Assembly (NCBI RefSeq): GCF_002777425.1
Contig: NZ_MDVC01000060.1
Span: 1-34,665, forward strand
DNA from: Snodgrassella alvi
GTDB taxonomy: Bacteria; Pseudomonadota; Gammaproteobacteria; Burkholderiales; Neisseriaceae
Length of the DNA: 34,665 nucleotides
Direction: 5' to 3'
Numbering within the stretch: the stretch's first letter is position 1; each line of letters starts with the position of its first letter. Of this stretch, positions 18,021 to 25,452 are shown in pieces. The notes under the pieces are model-generated. The model was not told the origin of the DNA. It saw only the letters and a program-made list of their open reading frames with translations, and ran no database searches. Both the position numbers and the translations under genes were made by a program.

Positions 18021-18767
18021 ATGAGCAGTTTCACTCCCATTGTTGAGAACCAGACTAGCCACAAACCATTATTCTATGCCAATGGTTTAACTCAGTATAC
18101 GATATTGTGCGATTTTGACGGTACCATTAGTGAGAAAGATGTTACTGATACCTTACTGAACCATTTCGGCAATGAAAAATGTGCCTTATTGGAGCAGCAA
18201 TGGTTGGATGGCATGATTGGTTCGCGTGAATGTATGCGTCAGCAAATTGCTAATATGCAAGCTAGCCAGGCAGAATTGGACAGTGTGCTGGCACAAATCA
18301 GAATTGATCCAGCATTTAGCGAATTTATTGATCTGGTGCGTAATGCACATTTAAATGTGCATATTGTCAGTGATGGGCTGGATTATGCAATTCGGACGAT
18401 TCTGAAGCGATATAATTTTGATTTCTTGCCTATTTTTGCAAATCGTTTATTGCATGATCAGCGGCAGGGCTGGAAACTGGATTTTCCTTATGCCAATGAA
18501 CATTGTCTTAAAGCCAGTGGCAATTGTAAATGTCAACATCGCCGACAGTTAGTTGGTTTTCAAAAGATTTTTTATGTTGGTGATGGTACTTCGGATTTTT
18601 GTGTGGCAGATAAAGTAGATTTGGTTTTTGCTAAAGATAAGCTAATTGATTTTTGTCAGCAGCAGGGCATTCGACACTATCCGATTAAGGATTTTAATGA
18701 TGTTGTTGCCATTTTGCCTGACCTGATTACAGCACCAACTGAAAATTACTGTCTGTCTCCTGCATAA
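18021..18767 (+). CDS. HAD-superfamily (IB) phosphatase, MtnX-like
   Basis: This 248-residue phosphatase has the HAD signatures in order: motif I LCDFDGTIS (nucleophile D31, acid/base D33), motif II IVSDGLD (S117), and motif IV YVGDGTSDFCVA (D188, D192). A helical cap lies between motif I and motif II. A Cys cluster (C162, C169, C171 in HCLKASGNCKC) precedes motif IV, as in MtnX-type and related phosphatases. MtnX acts in methionine salvage on 2-hydroxy-3-keto-5-methylthiopentenyl-1-phosphate. No other mtn genes are nearby, so the substrate here is open. It is the first of five tightly spaced plus-strand genes. The N-terminal ~25 residues before the HAD core are unusual, and a later start is possible. 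Confidence 0.82.
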   Translation: MSSFTPIVENQTSHKPLFYANGLTQYTILCDFDGTISEKDVTDTLLNHFGNEKCALLEQQWLDGMIGSRECMRQQIANMQASQAELDSVLAQIRIDPAFSEFIDLVRNAHLNVHIVSDGLDYAIRTILKRYNFDFLPIFANRLLHDQRQGWKLDFPYANEHCLKASGNCKCQHRRQLVGFQKIFYVGDGTSDFCVADKVDLVFAKDKLIDFCQQQGIRHYPIKDFNDVVAILPDLITAPTENYCLSPA

Positions 18768-18791
18768 GGCTTTAATAGCTGATTTCAAATT

Positions 18792-19613
18792 ATGATTCAA
18801 GATTCTTCCTATTTTTTACCCGGTAATCGCAATGGCGTGCTCCTGATTCACGGTTTAACCGGTACACCAAATGAGATGCGTATTCTGGCCAAAGGGTTGC
18901 ATCAGGCCGGTTTTACTGTGTATGCAATGCAGCTGGCCGGTCATTGTGGTGATGAGACTGATTTATGTCAGACCACGTGGCATGACTGGTATGCCAGTGT
19001 GCAGGAAGCTGCGCAGTTTTTACAGCAACATGTTGACTACCTATTCGTAGCCGGATTATCGATGGGCGCGCTATTGGCATTGAAGTTGGCTGCTGATCAG
19101 CCAGAGCTGGTAAAGGGTGTTGGTGTCTATGGGGTAACGTTTAGCTATGATGGCTGGTCTATTCCCTTCTGGGCAAAACAGCTTTTTGTTTTGTTACCCT
19201 TTTTAAAAAAATTACATTTATTTCAGAAAACCTCTTTTATTGAAAAACCACCATATGGGCTGAAAGACGAACGTATCCGTGCAACTGTCGCTGCCAGTAT
19301 GTTCAGTGGCGACAGTGCCAGCGCCGGTCTGGCTGGCAATCCATTTCCGGCATTGGCGGAAATGCAGACACTGGCCAAACTGATGCGGCGGCAACTGCCA
19401 CAGGTAAAGGCTCCCTGTCTGATTATGCATTCCGGTCACGATGATATTGCTAATATCAATACCAATGCCCGTTTAGTAGAAAAGCATGTTAGCGGAACGA
19501 CTCGATTTGTGGTGCTGGATGACAGTTATCATCTGATTACCATTGATCGGCAGCGGCGCGAAGTTATCAACCAGTCAGTTGCCTTTTTTGAAAATATTGC
19601 TCAGTCAGCTTAA
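18792..19613 (+). CDS. Alpha/beta hydrolase (carboxylesterase / monoacylglycerol-lipase type)
   Basis: This 273-residue cytoplasmic hydrolase has no signal peptide. The oxyanion-hole motif is LLIHGLTGTPNEM (18-30), the nucleophile elbow is AGLSMGA with S90, the acid is D217 or D218 in MHSGHDDIAN, and the base is H247 in DDSYHLITID. A lid-like insertion (about 117-185) contains the hydrophobic WAKQLFVLLPFLKKL. The layout resembles Est30-type carboxylesterases and monoacylglycerol lipases (S33 family), which cleave short acyl esters. The spacing of 24 nt from the phosphatase gene and 35 nt to the first SMR gene suggests one transcript. The natural substrate is unknown. A thioesterase or acyl-transfer role in the cluster is conceivable. 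Confidence 0.85.
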   Translation: MIQDSSYFLPGNRNGVLLIHGLTGTPNEMRILAKGLHQAGFTVYAMQLAGHCGDETDLCQTTWHDWYASVQEAAQFLQQHVDYLFVAGLSMGALLALKLAADQPELVKGVGVYGVTFSYDGWSIPFWAKQLFVLLPFLKKLHLFQKTSFIEKPPYGLKDERIRATVAASMFSGDSASAGLAGNPFPALAEMQTLAKLMRRQLPQVKAPCLIMHSGHDDIANINTNARLVEKHVSGTTRFVVLDDSYHLITIDRQRREVINQSVAFFENIAQSA

Positions 19614-19648
19614 GTGAATACTCATCTTATAGCAGAAAGAAATATTGT

Positions 19649-20005
19649 ATGACCCTGATTGTGTTCATGTTGTGGTTGGCCAACGTTTGTTTTGATACGC
19701 TTGGACAAACTGCATTTAAATATGCAGCCATAGCGCCGAATAATCGTGATGGCTGGTATTACTGGGTCGACCTGTTCAGTAATTACTGGTTATGGATTGG
19801 CATCGGTTCCTATGTCGCTGAATTTTTATTGTGGTTGGCGTTTTTAAGTCAGGTGCCTTTGTCACAGGGTATATTACTGGGTTCAATTAATATTATTGTA
19901 CTGATGCTGGTTGGACGTGTGCTGTTTCAGGAAAAACTTACTCGTTTTCGGCTGATTGGCATGTTCTGTATCACCATCGGGGTAGTACTGGTAGGAGCGT
20001 CATAA
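19649..20005 (+). CDS. Small SMR/EamA-type membrane transporter subunit 1 (ArnE/F-like)
   Basis: This 118-residue protein has four predicted transmembrane helices (about 2-22, 45-66, 71-92 and 98-117). Helix 1 carries FDTLGQTAFKYAA, with D16 buried in the membrane. The second half includes the family-like SQVPLSQGILLGSINIIVLML and RLIGMFCITIGVVLVG. Size, helix count and the GQ-x-x-FK motif resemble the ArnE/ArnF subunits, which flip undecaprenyl-phosphate-aminoarabinose, more than multidrug SMR pumps with Glu14. Its stop overlaps the start of the next gene (TAATG), so the two are likely made in equal amounts and work as a heterodimer. The cargo is not known. Confidence 0.78.
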   Translation: MTLIVFMLWLANVCFDTLGQTAFKYAAIAPNNRDGWYYWVDLFSNYWLWIGIGSYVAEFLLWLAFLSQVPLSQGILLGSINIIVLMLVGRVLFQEKLTRFRLIGMFCITIGVVLVGAS

Positions 20006-20412
20006 TGCGTAAATTTTATTTAATTGGTTTTGCGCTCTTATTATTGTTCGATACGCTAGGGCAAAGCAGTTTTAAACTAACTGCTATTCATGCCCAGCCC
20101 CTAGAGGCAAGTTTAGACTGGATTATCCGGGTATTTACTCAGCCATGGGTCTATATTGCCATTGCAGGCTACATTGGGGCATTTTTTACTTGGATGATGT
20201 TACTTAAGAAAGCCCCAGTTGGCCCGGCGTTTGCTGCTTCGCATCTGGAAGTAGTGACAGTTATGGTGGTTTCAGCTTTTCTGTTTCATGAACATATCAC
20301 TGCTATACGTATTATTGGTGCAGTATTTATTGTGGCTGGCATCATCTTTTTGGCTCTGGCTGAAAAAGAAATCATCCAAACTGAACACAGCAAAGATGAT
20401 GAAGCGTGTTAA
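20005..20412 (+). CDS. Small SMR/EamA-type membrane transporter subunit 2 (ArnE/F-like)
   Basis: This 135-residue protein has four predicted transmembrane helices (about 4-23, 47-68, 72-95 and 99-120) and a polar C-terminal tail. Helix 1 carries FDTLGQSSFKLTA, with D16 at the same position as in the preceding gene product. The second half has GPAFAASHLEVVTVMVVSAFLFHEHITAIRIIG, typical of EamA/SMR halves. The two proteins are clearly related paralogues. They overlap by one base and probably form an antiparallel pair. The matching membrane Asp in both suggests a functional site for ion coupling or head-group binding; this is inference from position. Confidence 0.78.
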   Translation: MRKFYLIGFALLLLFDTLGQSSFKLTAIHAQPLEASLDWIIRVFTQPWVYIAIAGYIGAFFTWMMLLKKAPVGPAFAASHLEVVTVMVVSAFLFHEHITAIRIIGAVFIVAGIIFLALAEKEIIQTEHSKDDEAC

Positions 20413-20442
20413 ATTTTATGGGTCTGAGTTTTAGTGCTATTT

Positions 20443-21630
20443 ATGCCCAGCTATTATGAAAATCCGCCTACTGCCGGTTTACCATTGAAATGGCGTGACT
20501 GGTTGCCGACACAGCAATCACTGCTAGACAGTGTCAGTGCACAATTAAATTTGTCGCCATTACAGGTTACCTGTTCCGGTACGGCCGCGCTAATTATTGC
20601 CTTAACCACGCTGGCACAACAACATCCCCAACGCAAAACCGTAATTGTTCCGGCATACACCTGTCCACTGGTAGCTTTAGCCATTCACCATTGTGGTTTA
20701 CAGATACAGCTATGTGATTTAAGGCCAGACAGCATTGATCTGGATATTGCACAACTTACTACCCTGTTAAATGAGCATGTATTGGCTGTCATACCCACTC
20801 ATCTGGGTGGACGGGTAACGGATGTAGATACCGTTAAACAACTGGTACAGCCACACCAGATTAGCGTAATAGAAGATGCGGCGCAGGCATTGGGTGCTGA
20901 AGTAGGCAAACATGGCGATATTGTATTGTTTAGCCTGGCGGCCGGCAAAGGGCTAACCATGTATGAAGGAGGTTTACTAACCGCAGCTGATACACAGTTA
21001 CGCCGCAGTTTACAAACCACCGCCAACAGGTTATTACCATTGCAGCTTAAATGGGAAGCACTGCGAACTCTCGAGCTTTTAGGGTATACAGCCTTATATA
21101 ATCCTACTGGGTTGCACTTTGCCTATGGACACGGCCGGCGCAAAGCACTGCGTCGGCAGCAATGGGTTGCAGCAGTAGGCGATGATTTTGATTTTGCTAT
21201 CCCTTTGCATCGGGTTAGCCGCTGGCGTCAGAATGTCGCTGCGAATGCCTTACAGCGCTTACCGGCATTTTTACATACCCTGCAACAACAGGCGCAGCAA
21301 CGTATTCAACAGTTGCAGAGCATTACCGGTGTACAGGTGATTATTGACCAGTATGGTCAGGGAGTATGGCCATTTCTGATGGTGTTATTGCCCAGCGGCC
21401 AGCACCGCGATGCAGTATTAAACCAATTATGGGCTAGTCCTTTAGGCGTAACGCGCTTATTCATCCATACACTGGCACAATACGATTACTTGCGCCCGAT
21501 TGTACCTACTATGGCCACGCCAAATGCTGAAGATTTTGCTGCACGTATGTTAACCATTACCAATAGCCCATGGCTGACTGATGCACAATTTTCCCGAATA
21601 GGTGAAGTTATTCAAGATGCCGTTTGCTGA
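20443..21630 (+). CDS. DegT/DnrJ/EryC1/StrS-family PLP aminotransferase
   Basis: This 395-residue PLP enzyme (fold type I) belongs to the family that aminates sugar nucleotides and includes ArnB. Motifs: CSGTAALIIAL (44-54, phosphate site), VPAYTCPLVALAIHHCGLQ, a D-L-R-P-D-S-I-D-L stretch, IPTHLGGRVTDVD, IEDAAQALGAE with D145, and FSLAAGKGLTMYEGG with the Schiff-base lysine K169. The usual TK-N-L-TTGEGG is altered, so the substrate may not be a standard sugar nucleotide. ATG 20443 (MPSYYENPP) is preferred; GTG 20434 is an alternative. It follows the SMR pair by 30 nt. Its 3' end overlaps the convergent ureohydrolase gene by 19 nt. Confidence 0.83.
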   Translation: MPSYYENPPTAGLPLKWRDWLPTQQSLLDSVSAQLNLSPLQVTCSGTAALIIALTTLAQQHPQRKTVIVPAYTCPLVALAIHHCGLQIQLCDLRPDSIDLDIAQLTTLLNEHVLAVIPTHLGGRVTDVDTVKQLVQPHQISVIEDAAQALGAEVGKHGDIVLFSLAAGKGLTMYEGGLLTAADTQLRRSLQTTANRLLPLQLKWEALRTLELLGYTALYNPTGLHFAYGHGRRKALRRQQWVAAVGDDFDFAIPLHRVSRWRQNVAANALQRLPAFLHTLQQQAQQRIQQLQSITGVQVIIDQYGQGVWPFLMVLLPSGQHRDAVLNQLWASPLGVTRLFIHTLAQYDYLRPIVPTMATPNAEDFAARMLTITNSPWLTDAQFSRIGEVIQDAVC

Positions 21631-22502
21631 TGTTGAGCTAAAGCAGTGAGCAGCTGCTGGTTAACAGCATGGTGTTGTTGCTGCCATGCAGCCAGCGTGA
21701 CTGCCGGAATCGGTTCCTGTTTGTCCATGGCGCTAAGCAGACGTTTGAGCAAGCTGGTGTATTGCCATTGAGAAACTTCTCCGGTAATGTCACTACCAAT
21801 AATGCGCTGATTCAGAGCAGCAATGACACTCAATAGATGCTCTAGCTGCATACGACCCTGATCCCAGTTGGTTTGTACCACATCCTTACCCAGCACATCC
21901 TTATCAATTGAAACATATACTGATTCACTGGTTTGTTGCTGTGCATGAATAAATGCGCTAATCAGCTCTTCTGGTGAAGCAAAGGCACGAAAAGCCTGTT
22001 GTAGGCCGATTTTTTTTGCCCAGCCAACTTGAACATCCATACACCAGTAAGTTAATTTACCTTGAAATAATGGCGCCAGTCGGTTTTCCCAGCAGTGAGC
22101 AAGGCCAATATCATCTGAAGTAATACCCAGTACATGTACGTGGCTGACAAAAGGCAGTTGTGCCACATAGCTTACCCATGAGCCACAATGAATCCCAAAC
22201 AGATAGCGCATATTGTCTGGATGATTGTCAAAAATAACTATCTGTATTGGGTTAGTAGCACTGAAATACTGCTGTAAACGTTTAATCAGTAATAGTGAAA
22301 CATGGTGGTAATCGCCGCTACCCATCAGTACCGTACCATAGCACGCTGGTAACTGTCGTGCCAGTTCTCCCTGTAACTGTTTGAATTTGGCTTGTGAACA
22401 GCCAAAACGAATAGCTTCCTGCCATTGCCCCAGTTCAATTCTGAAAGCATCTGCTATTGTGCCCGTACTGTGGTCAAAATCCAGAATTACCGGTTTATTC
22501 AT
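21612..22502 (-). CDS. Divergent ureohydrolase (arginase/agmatinase/formiminoglutamase superfamily)
   Basis: This 296-residue protein has the order of metal-binding motifs of the arginase fold: GSGDYHH (61-67, for GGDHS), FDNHPD (D92, H94, D96, for DAHxD), SIDKDVL (D200, D202, for SxDxDxxDP) and DITGEVS (238-244, for the D-x-x-E motif near the guanidinium). All six expected Mn ligands therefore have counterparts, but the loops between them depart from arginase and agmatinase, and the DP after the third motif is missing. It probably hydrolyses a guanidino or amide-like C-N bond. The substrate is unknown. ATG 22502 gives MNKPVILDFD; a longer reading from 22562 would run into the upstream gene. 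It overlaps that gene by 8 nt, implying coupled translation. Confidence 0.75.
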   Translation of the reverse strand: MNKPVILDFDHSTGTIADAFRIELGQWQEAIRFGCSQAKFKQLQGELARQLPACYGTVLMGSGDYHHVSLLLIKRLQQYFSATNPIQIVIFDNHPDNMRYLFGIHCGSWVSYVAQLPFVSHVHVLGITSDDIGLAHCWENRLAPLFQGKLTYWCMDVQVGWAKKIGLQQAFRAFASPEELISAFIHAQQQTSESVYVSIDKDVLGKDVVQTNWDQGRMQLEHLLSVIAALNQRIIGSDITGEVSQWQYTSLLKRLLSAMDKQEPIPAVTLAAWQQQHHAVNQQLLTALAQHQQTAS

Positions 22503-23583
22503 GTATTTTACTATCCTGACTATGTTGCTTACTGGCTTCCTGCCAAGTTTTGTCCTGCTCAAAGCGGCTACTGATCTTGGATAGTAAGGTTCTTAAAACC
22601 GGGTTACGTACATAGACCATATGCTTGGTAAAAGTGAAATGTGCGCCTAAGGATGCTTTCACTTGCGGATCAGTCCAACCGGCTACATAAAAATCCAGTC
22701 CGTGCTGTCTAGCGTAATCCAGATTATAAAACCAGCTCAGATAATACAGATTCAGCTTCCGAGCCTGTGGATAAACAAAGCCAATATATTTATCTACCAG
22801 CATATTATTGAGAACAAAACAAATATTGTATCCAATCAATTGCTGTTGATAATGATAGGTAAAAATTCGGGCTTGATTGCTGCTGTCCTGCAACAGACGC
22901 ACAAAAAATTCCCGGGTTAATAAATCAAAATGAATTTCACTTTGATTGTAAACATTCAAATATAACTGATAAAACTGCGCTAAAACGTCCTCATCCTGAA
23001 AATACGCATCACCGCTGCGTAGACAACCAGTTTCAACCAGTGACTGAGTTTTCAACTTACGTCGAAAATTTTTGCGGCGTTGATAAGATAAGCGGCTCAG
23101 ATATTCGTCAATATCATTAAAATCAATAGGCACCCACGCTAAAGCCTGACCTTCCACTGCAATAAATCCCTGTTGCTGCAATGATTGAATCAGTGTGGCT
23201 GCGTAATCATTTGCCTGAGTATCCAGTAATGGTGACTGTTGCGGAATATCTTTCACAATCAGCAGCGGGTATTTTTTGCCATAATTCTGCTTTATTTCTA
23301 AAGCTAATTGCTGTGCTGATTGGTGCTGAGTGAACAAAGCATATTCAGATACCGTTGTGCCAATAAAACAGGTAAGAGGTTGCAGAAACCGTTGCCACCA
23401 ACGAAATAGTGGCCAATGACGAATTTTTTGCTGAAAAGCAGAATCAGCGGTAGTGAGTAAATTAAAGCGTGCAGCAAAAGCGGGTACATCACTCGTTAGT
23501 TGCCATGCAGTAAAATCTTTTGGAGGACTGGCCAAAAAAGTTTCGACCAGTTCATCCGGTTCCAGTTGAGTCAGATAATTCAT
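22495..23583 (-). CDS. FemAB/GNAT-like acyltransferase
   Basis: This 362-residue protein resembles the GNAT-related FemAB-like group (BioF2-like acetyltransferase, PF13480 type). The characteristic stretch YLSRLSYQRRKNFRRKLK lies near 174-191. After it come a helical segment (VLAQFYQLYLNVYNQSEIHFDLLTREFF) and beta strands with RIFTYHYQQQLIGYNICFVLNNMLVDKYIGF, then WTDPQVKASLGAHFTFTKHMVYVRNP at the C terminus. Members of this group transfer acyl or aminoacyl groups to amines. There is no signal peptide or membrane helix. AGGA lies 4 nt before the ATG. It overlaps the ureohydrolase gene by 8 nt and follows the class III aminotransferase gene by 55 nt, so all three are probably one operon. Confidence 0.72.
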   Translation of the reverse strand: MNYLTQLEPDELVETFLASPPKDFTAWQLTSDVPAFAARFNLLTTADSAFQQKIRHWPLFRWWQRFLQPLTCFIGTTVSEYALFTQHQSAQQLALEIKQNYGKKYPLLIVKDIPQQSPLLDTQANDYAATLIQSLQQQGFIAVEGQALAWVPIDFNDIDEYLSRLSYQRRKNFRRKLKTQSLVETGCLRSGDAYFQDEDVLAQFYQLYLNVYNQSEIHFDLLTREFFVRLLQDSSNQARIFTYHYQQQLIGYNICFVLNNMLVDKYIGFVYPQARKLNLYYLSWFYNLDYARQHGLDFYVAGWTDPQVKASLGAHFTFTKHMVYVRNPVLRTLLSKISSRFEQDKTWQEASKQHSQDSKIHE

Positions 23584-23638
23584 AAAATCCTATACGGCAG
23601 CAGGCTTAAATACCAGCCGAGCTGCCATCTTACGTGGC

Positions 23639-25054
23639 TTAAACGTTTAATTCTTTTTTAGCACGCGTAATCAATTGATCCAGTAATTCAATACCTTGAT
23701 CAATTTCCTGTTTCGTAATATGCAATGATGGGGCAAAAGTAATCACATTCTTGTAATAACCGCCAATATCCAATACCAGCCCCATTTTCTGGCCTTGCCA
23801 GTCGAGATCGCCAGACATACCGATATCTACCATCTTGTCTACCAGCGCCTTATTTGGTGTAAAGCCGTCTTCAGTACAGATTTCGGCACGCAACGCCAGT
23901 CCCAGACCATCTACTTCACCGATTTCCTTATGGCGCTGTTCCAAAGTTTTCAAGCCTTCAAGGAAATAGGCACCGCTTTCCATAACCATTTTCTCATAAT
24001 CGGTTTCTGCCATCATTCTGAATACTTCCAGACCCACGGCTGTACCCAGCGGATTTGAAGCAAAAGTAGAATGAGTAGAACCAGCGGGGAATACCTGCGG
24101 ATTAATCAGCTCTTCCCGTGCCCACAAGCCGCCGAGAGGATTCAGACCATTGGTCAATGCTTTAGCAAACACCAGCATATCTGGTTGTACATCAAAGTGT
24201 TCAATCGACCATAACTTACCAGTGCGATAAAAGCCCATTTGAATTTCATCGACCACCAGCAAAATACCATACTGATCCAGAACTTTTTTCAGGCCTTTAA
24301 AATAGTTACGTGGCGGCACAATATAACCACCAGTACCTTGCAGCGGCTCTATATAGAACGCCGCATATTCGGCCTGACCTGCTTTCGGATCCCACACACC
24401 GTGGTATTCCGTTTCAAACAAACGGGCGAAATCAGCTACCAGATGTTCTCCATATTCCTCTGCTGTCATACCTTTAGGCCGACGGAACGGATAAGGAAAC
24501 GGAATAAACATTGCACGGTCAGCAAAATGACCATAGCGACGGCGATAGCGGAAGCTTGAAGTAATAGAAGATGCACCCAGCGTACGACCGTGGTAGCCAC
24601 CTTCAAACGCAAACATCAATGACCGGCCTTCAGACGCATTACGGATAATTTTCAGTGAATCCTCAATACACTGAGAACCGCCAACATTAAAATGAACCCG
24701 ACCATCACGCCCAAATTTGCGCTTCATATCCTCAGCAATAGTTTTTGCCAGCTCAATTTTGGTTGGATGTAAATACTGGCTTGCACACTGCGGCAAAGTA
24801 TCTACCTGCTGCTTTAACACCGTATTCAAGCGTTCATTAGCATAACCAAAATTACAGGCCGAATACCACATCTGCAAATCCAGATAGGGCGTGCCATTTT
24901 TATCATACATATAGCTGCCTTCGCAGCCATCAAAAATTTTCGGCGGATTAACATAATGTACCGTATCACCAAAAGAGCAATACTTTGCTTCATCTGCGAG
25001 CAACTGCGCATCATCCCGACGATTTTCAATTGTTTGAGCACTTGGCTTACTCAT
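23639..25054 (-). CDS. Class III PLP aminotransferase
   Basis: This 471-residue enzyme of the omega-aminotransferase group (GABA, ornithine, diaminobutyrate type) has FEGGYHGRTLGASS, IEPLQGTGGYIVPP, the cofactor-binding Asp in LLVVDEIQMGFYRTGKLWSIE (D269), and the Schiff-base lysine in MLVFAKALTNGLNPLGG (K298). THSTFASNPLGTAVGLEV is the C-terminal domain signature. The phosphate-binding segment reads NVGGSQCIEDSLKI instead of the common GSDAVEAAIK, which may mark an uncommon subgroup. Substrates are likely an omega-amino acid or diamine and an oxo acid, but the exact pair cannot be fixed. An upstream in-frame ATG (25066) sits too close to its AGAAAG. The start at MSKPSAQ has GGA 7 nt before it. 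Confidence 0.85.
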   Translation of the reverse strand: MSKPSAQTIENRRDDAQLLADEAKYCSFGDTVHYVNPPKIFDGCEGSYMYDKNGTPYLDLQMWYSACNFGYANERLNTVLKQQVDTLPQCASQYLHPTKIELAKTIAEDMKRKFGRDGRVHFNVGGSQCIEDSLKIIRNASEGRSLMFAFEGGYHGRTLGASSITSSFRYRRRYGHFADRAMFIPFPYPFRRPKGMTAEEYGEHLVADFARLFETEYHGVWDPKAGQAEYAAFYIEPLQGTGGYIVPPRNYFKGLKKVLDQYGILLVVDEIQMGFYRTGKLWSIEHFDVQPDMLVFAKALTNGLNPLGGLWAREELINPQVFPAGSTHSTFASNPLGTAVGLEVFRMMAETDYEKMVMESGAYFLEGLKTLEQRHKEIGEVDGLGLALRAEICTEDGFTPNKALVDKMVDIGMSGDLDWQGQKMGLVLDIGGYYKNVITFAPSLHITKQEIDQGIELLDQLITRAKKELNV

Positions 25055-25452
25055 CATTAATTCCATTCTTTCTAAATAAAAAGCTTATAAAAAAGTGCAT
25101 AATTAATACTATTATATCCTGCTAAAGCATAAAATCTGTAGAAAACAATACCCTGATAGCCATATAAAACCATTAACTGCTACAAATTAAATTATCTTTG
25201 CATTTAAATCATAAGCATAAAATTCAAAAATACAGCATATTCAACAGCCATAACAGAATAAATCATCTGCAAATATATACCCTCACCAAATTTTATGCTT
25301 CACAACGATTAACATAATCAAATTAAAAACAGCAAATTGTATGTTGTAGAGTAAAACCAGTTTTTTTACTAATATTTCTCAATCAGTTAAACTTAAATCT
25401 TAATAAACACGCAATTAGCCCGGCTGCAATACGTCCGCATACTAATACACCT
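25055..25452. promoter_or_regulatory. Divergent promoter region with a thrice-repeated AAGCATAAAAT motif
   Basis: This ~400-bp, very AT-rich spacer separates the divergent class III aminotransferase and MFS genes, so it must hold both promoters. The 11-mer AAGCATAAAAT occurs at 25125-25135 and 25213-25223 on the plus strand and inverted at 25290-25300. The last two extend to a perfect 12-bp inverted pair 64 nt apart (25213-25224 and 25289-25300). This might be an operator array for a shared regulator. Base composition makes chance repeats more likely than in balanced DNA. No regulator gene is adjacent. Confidence 0.4.
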
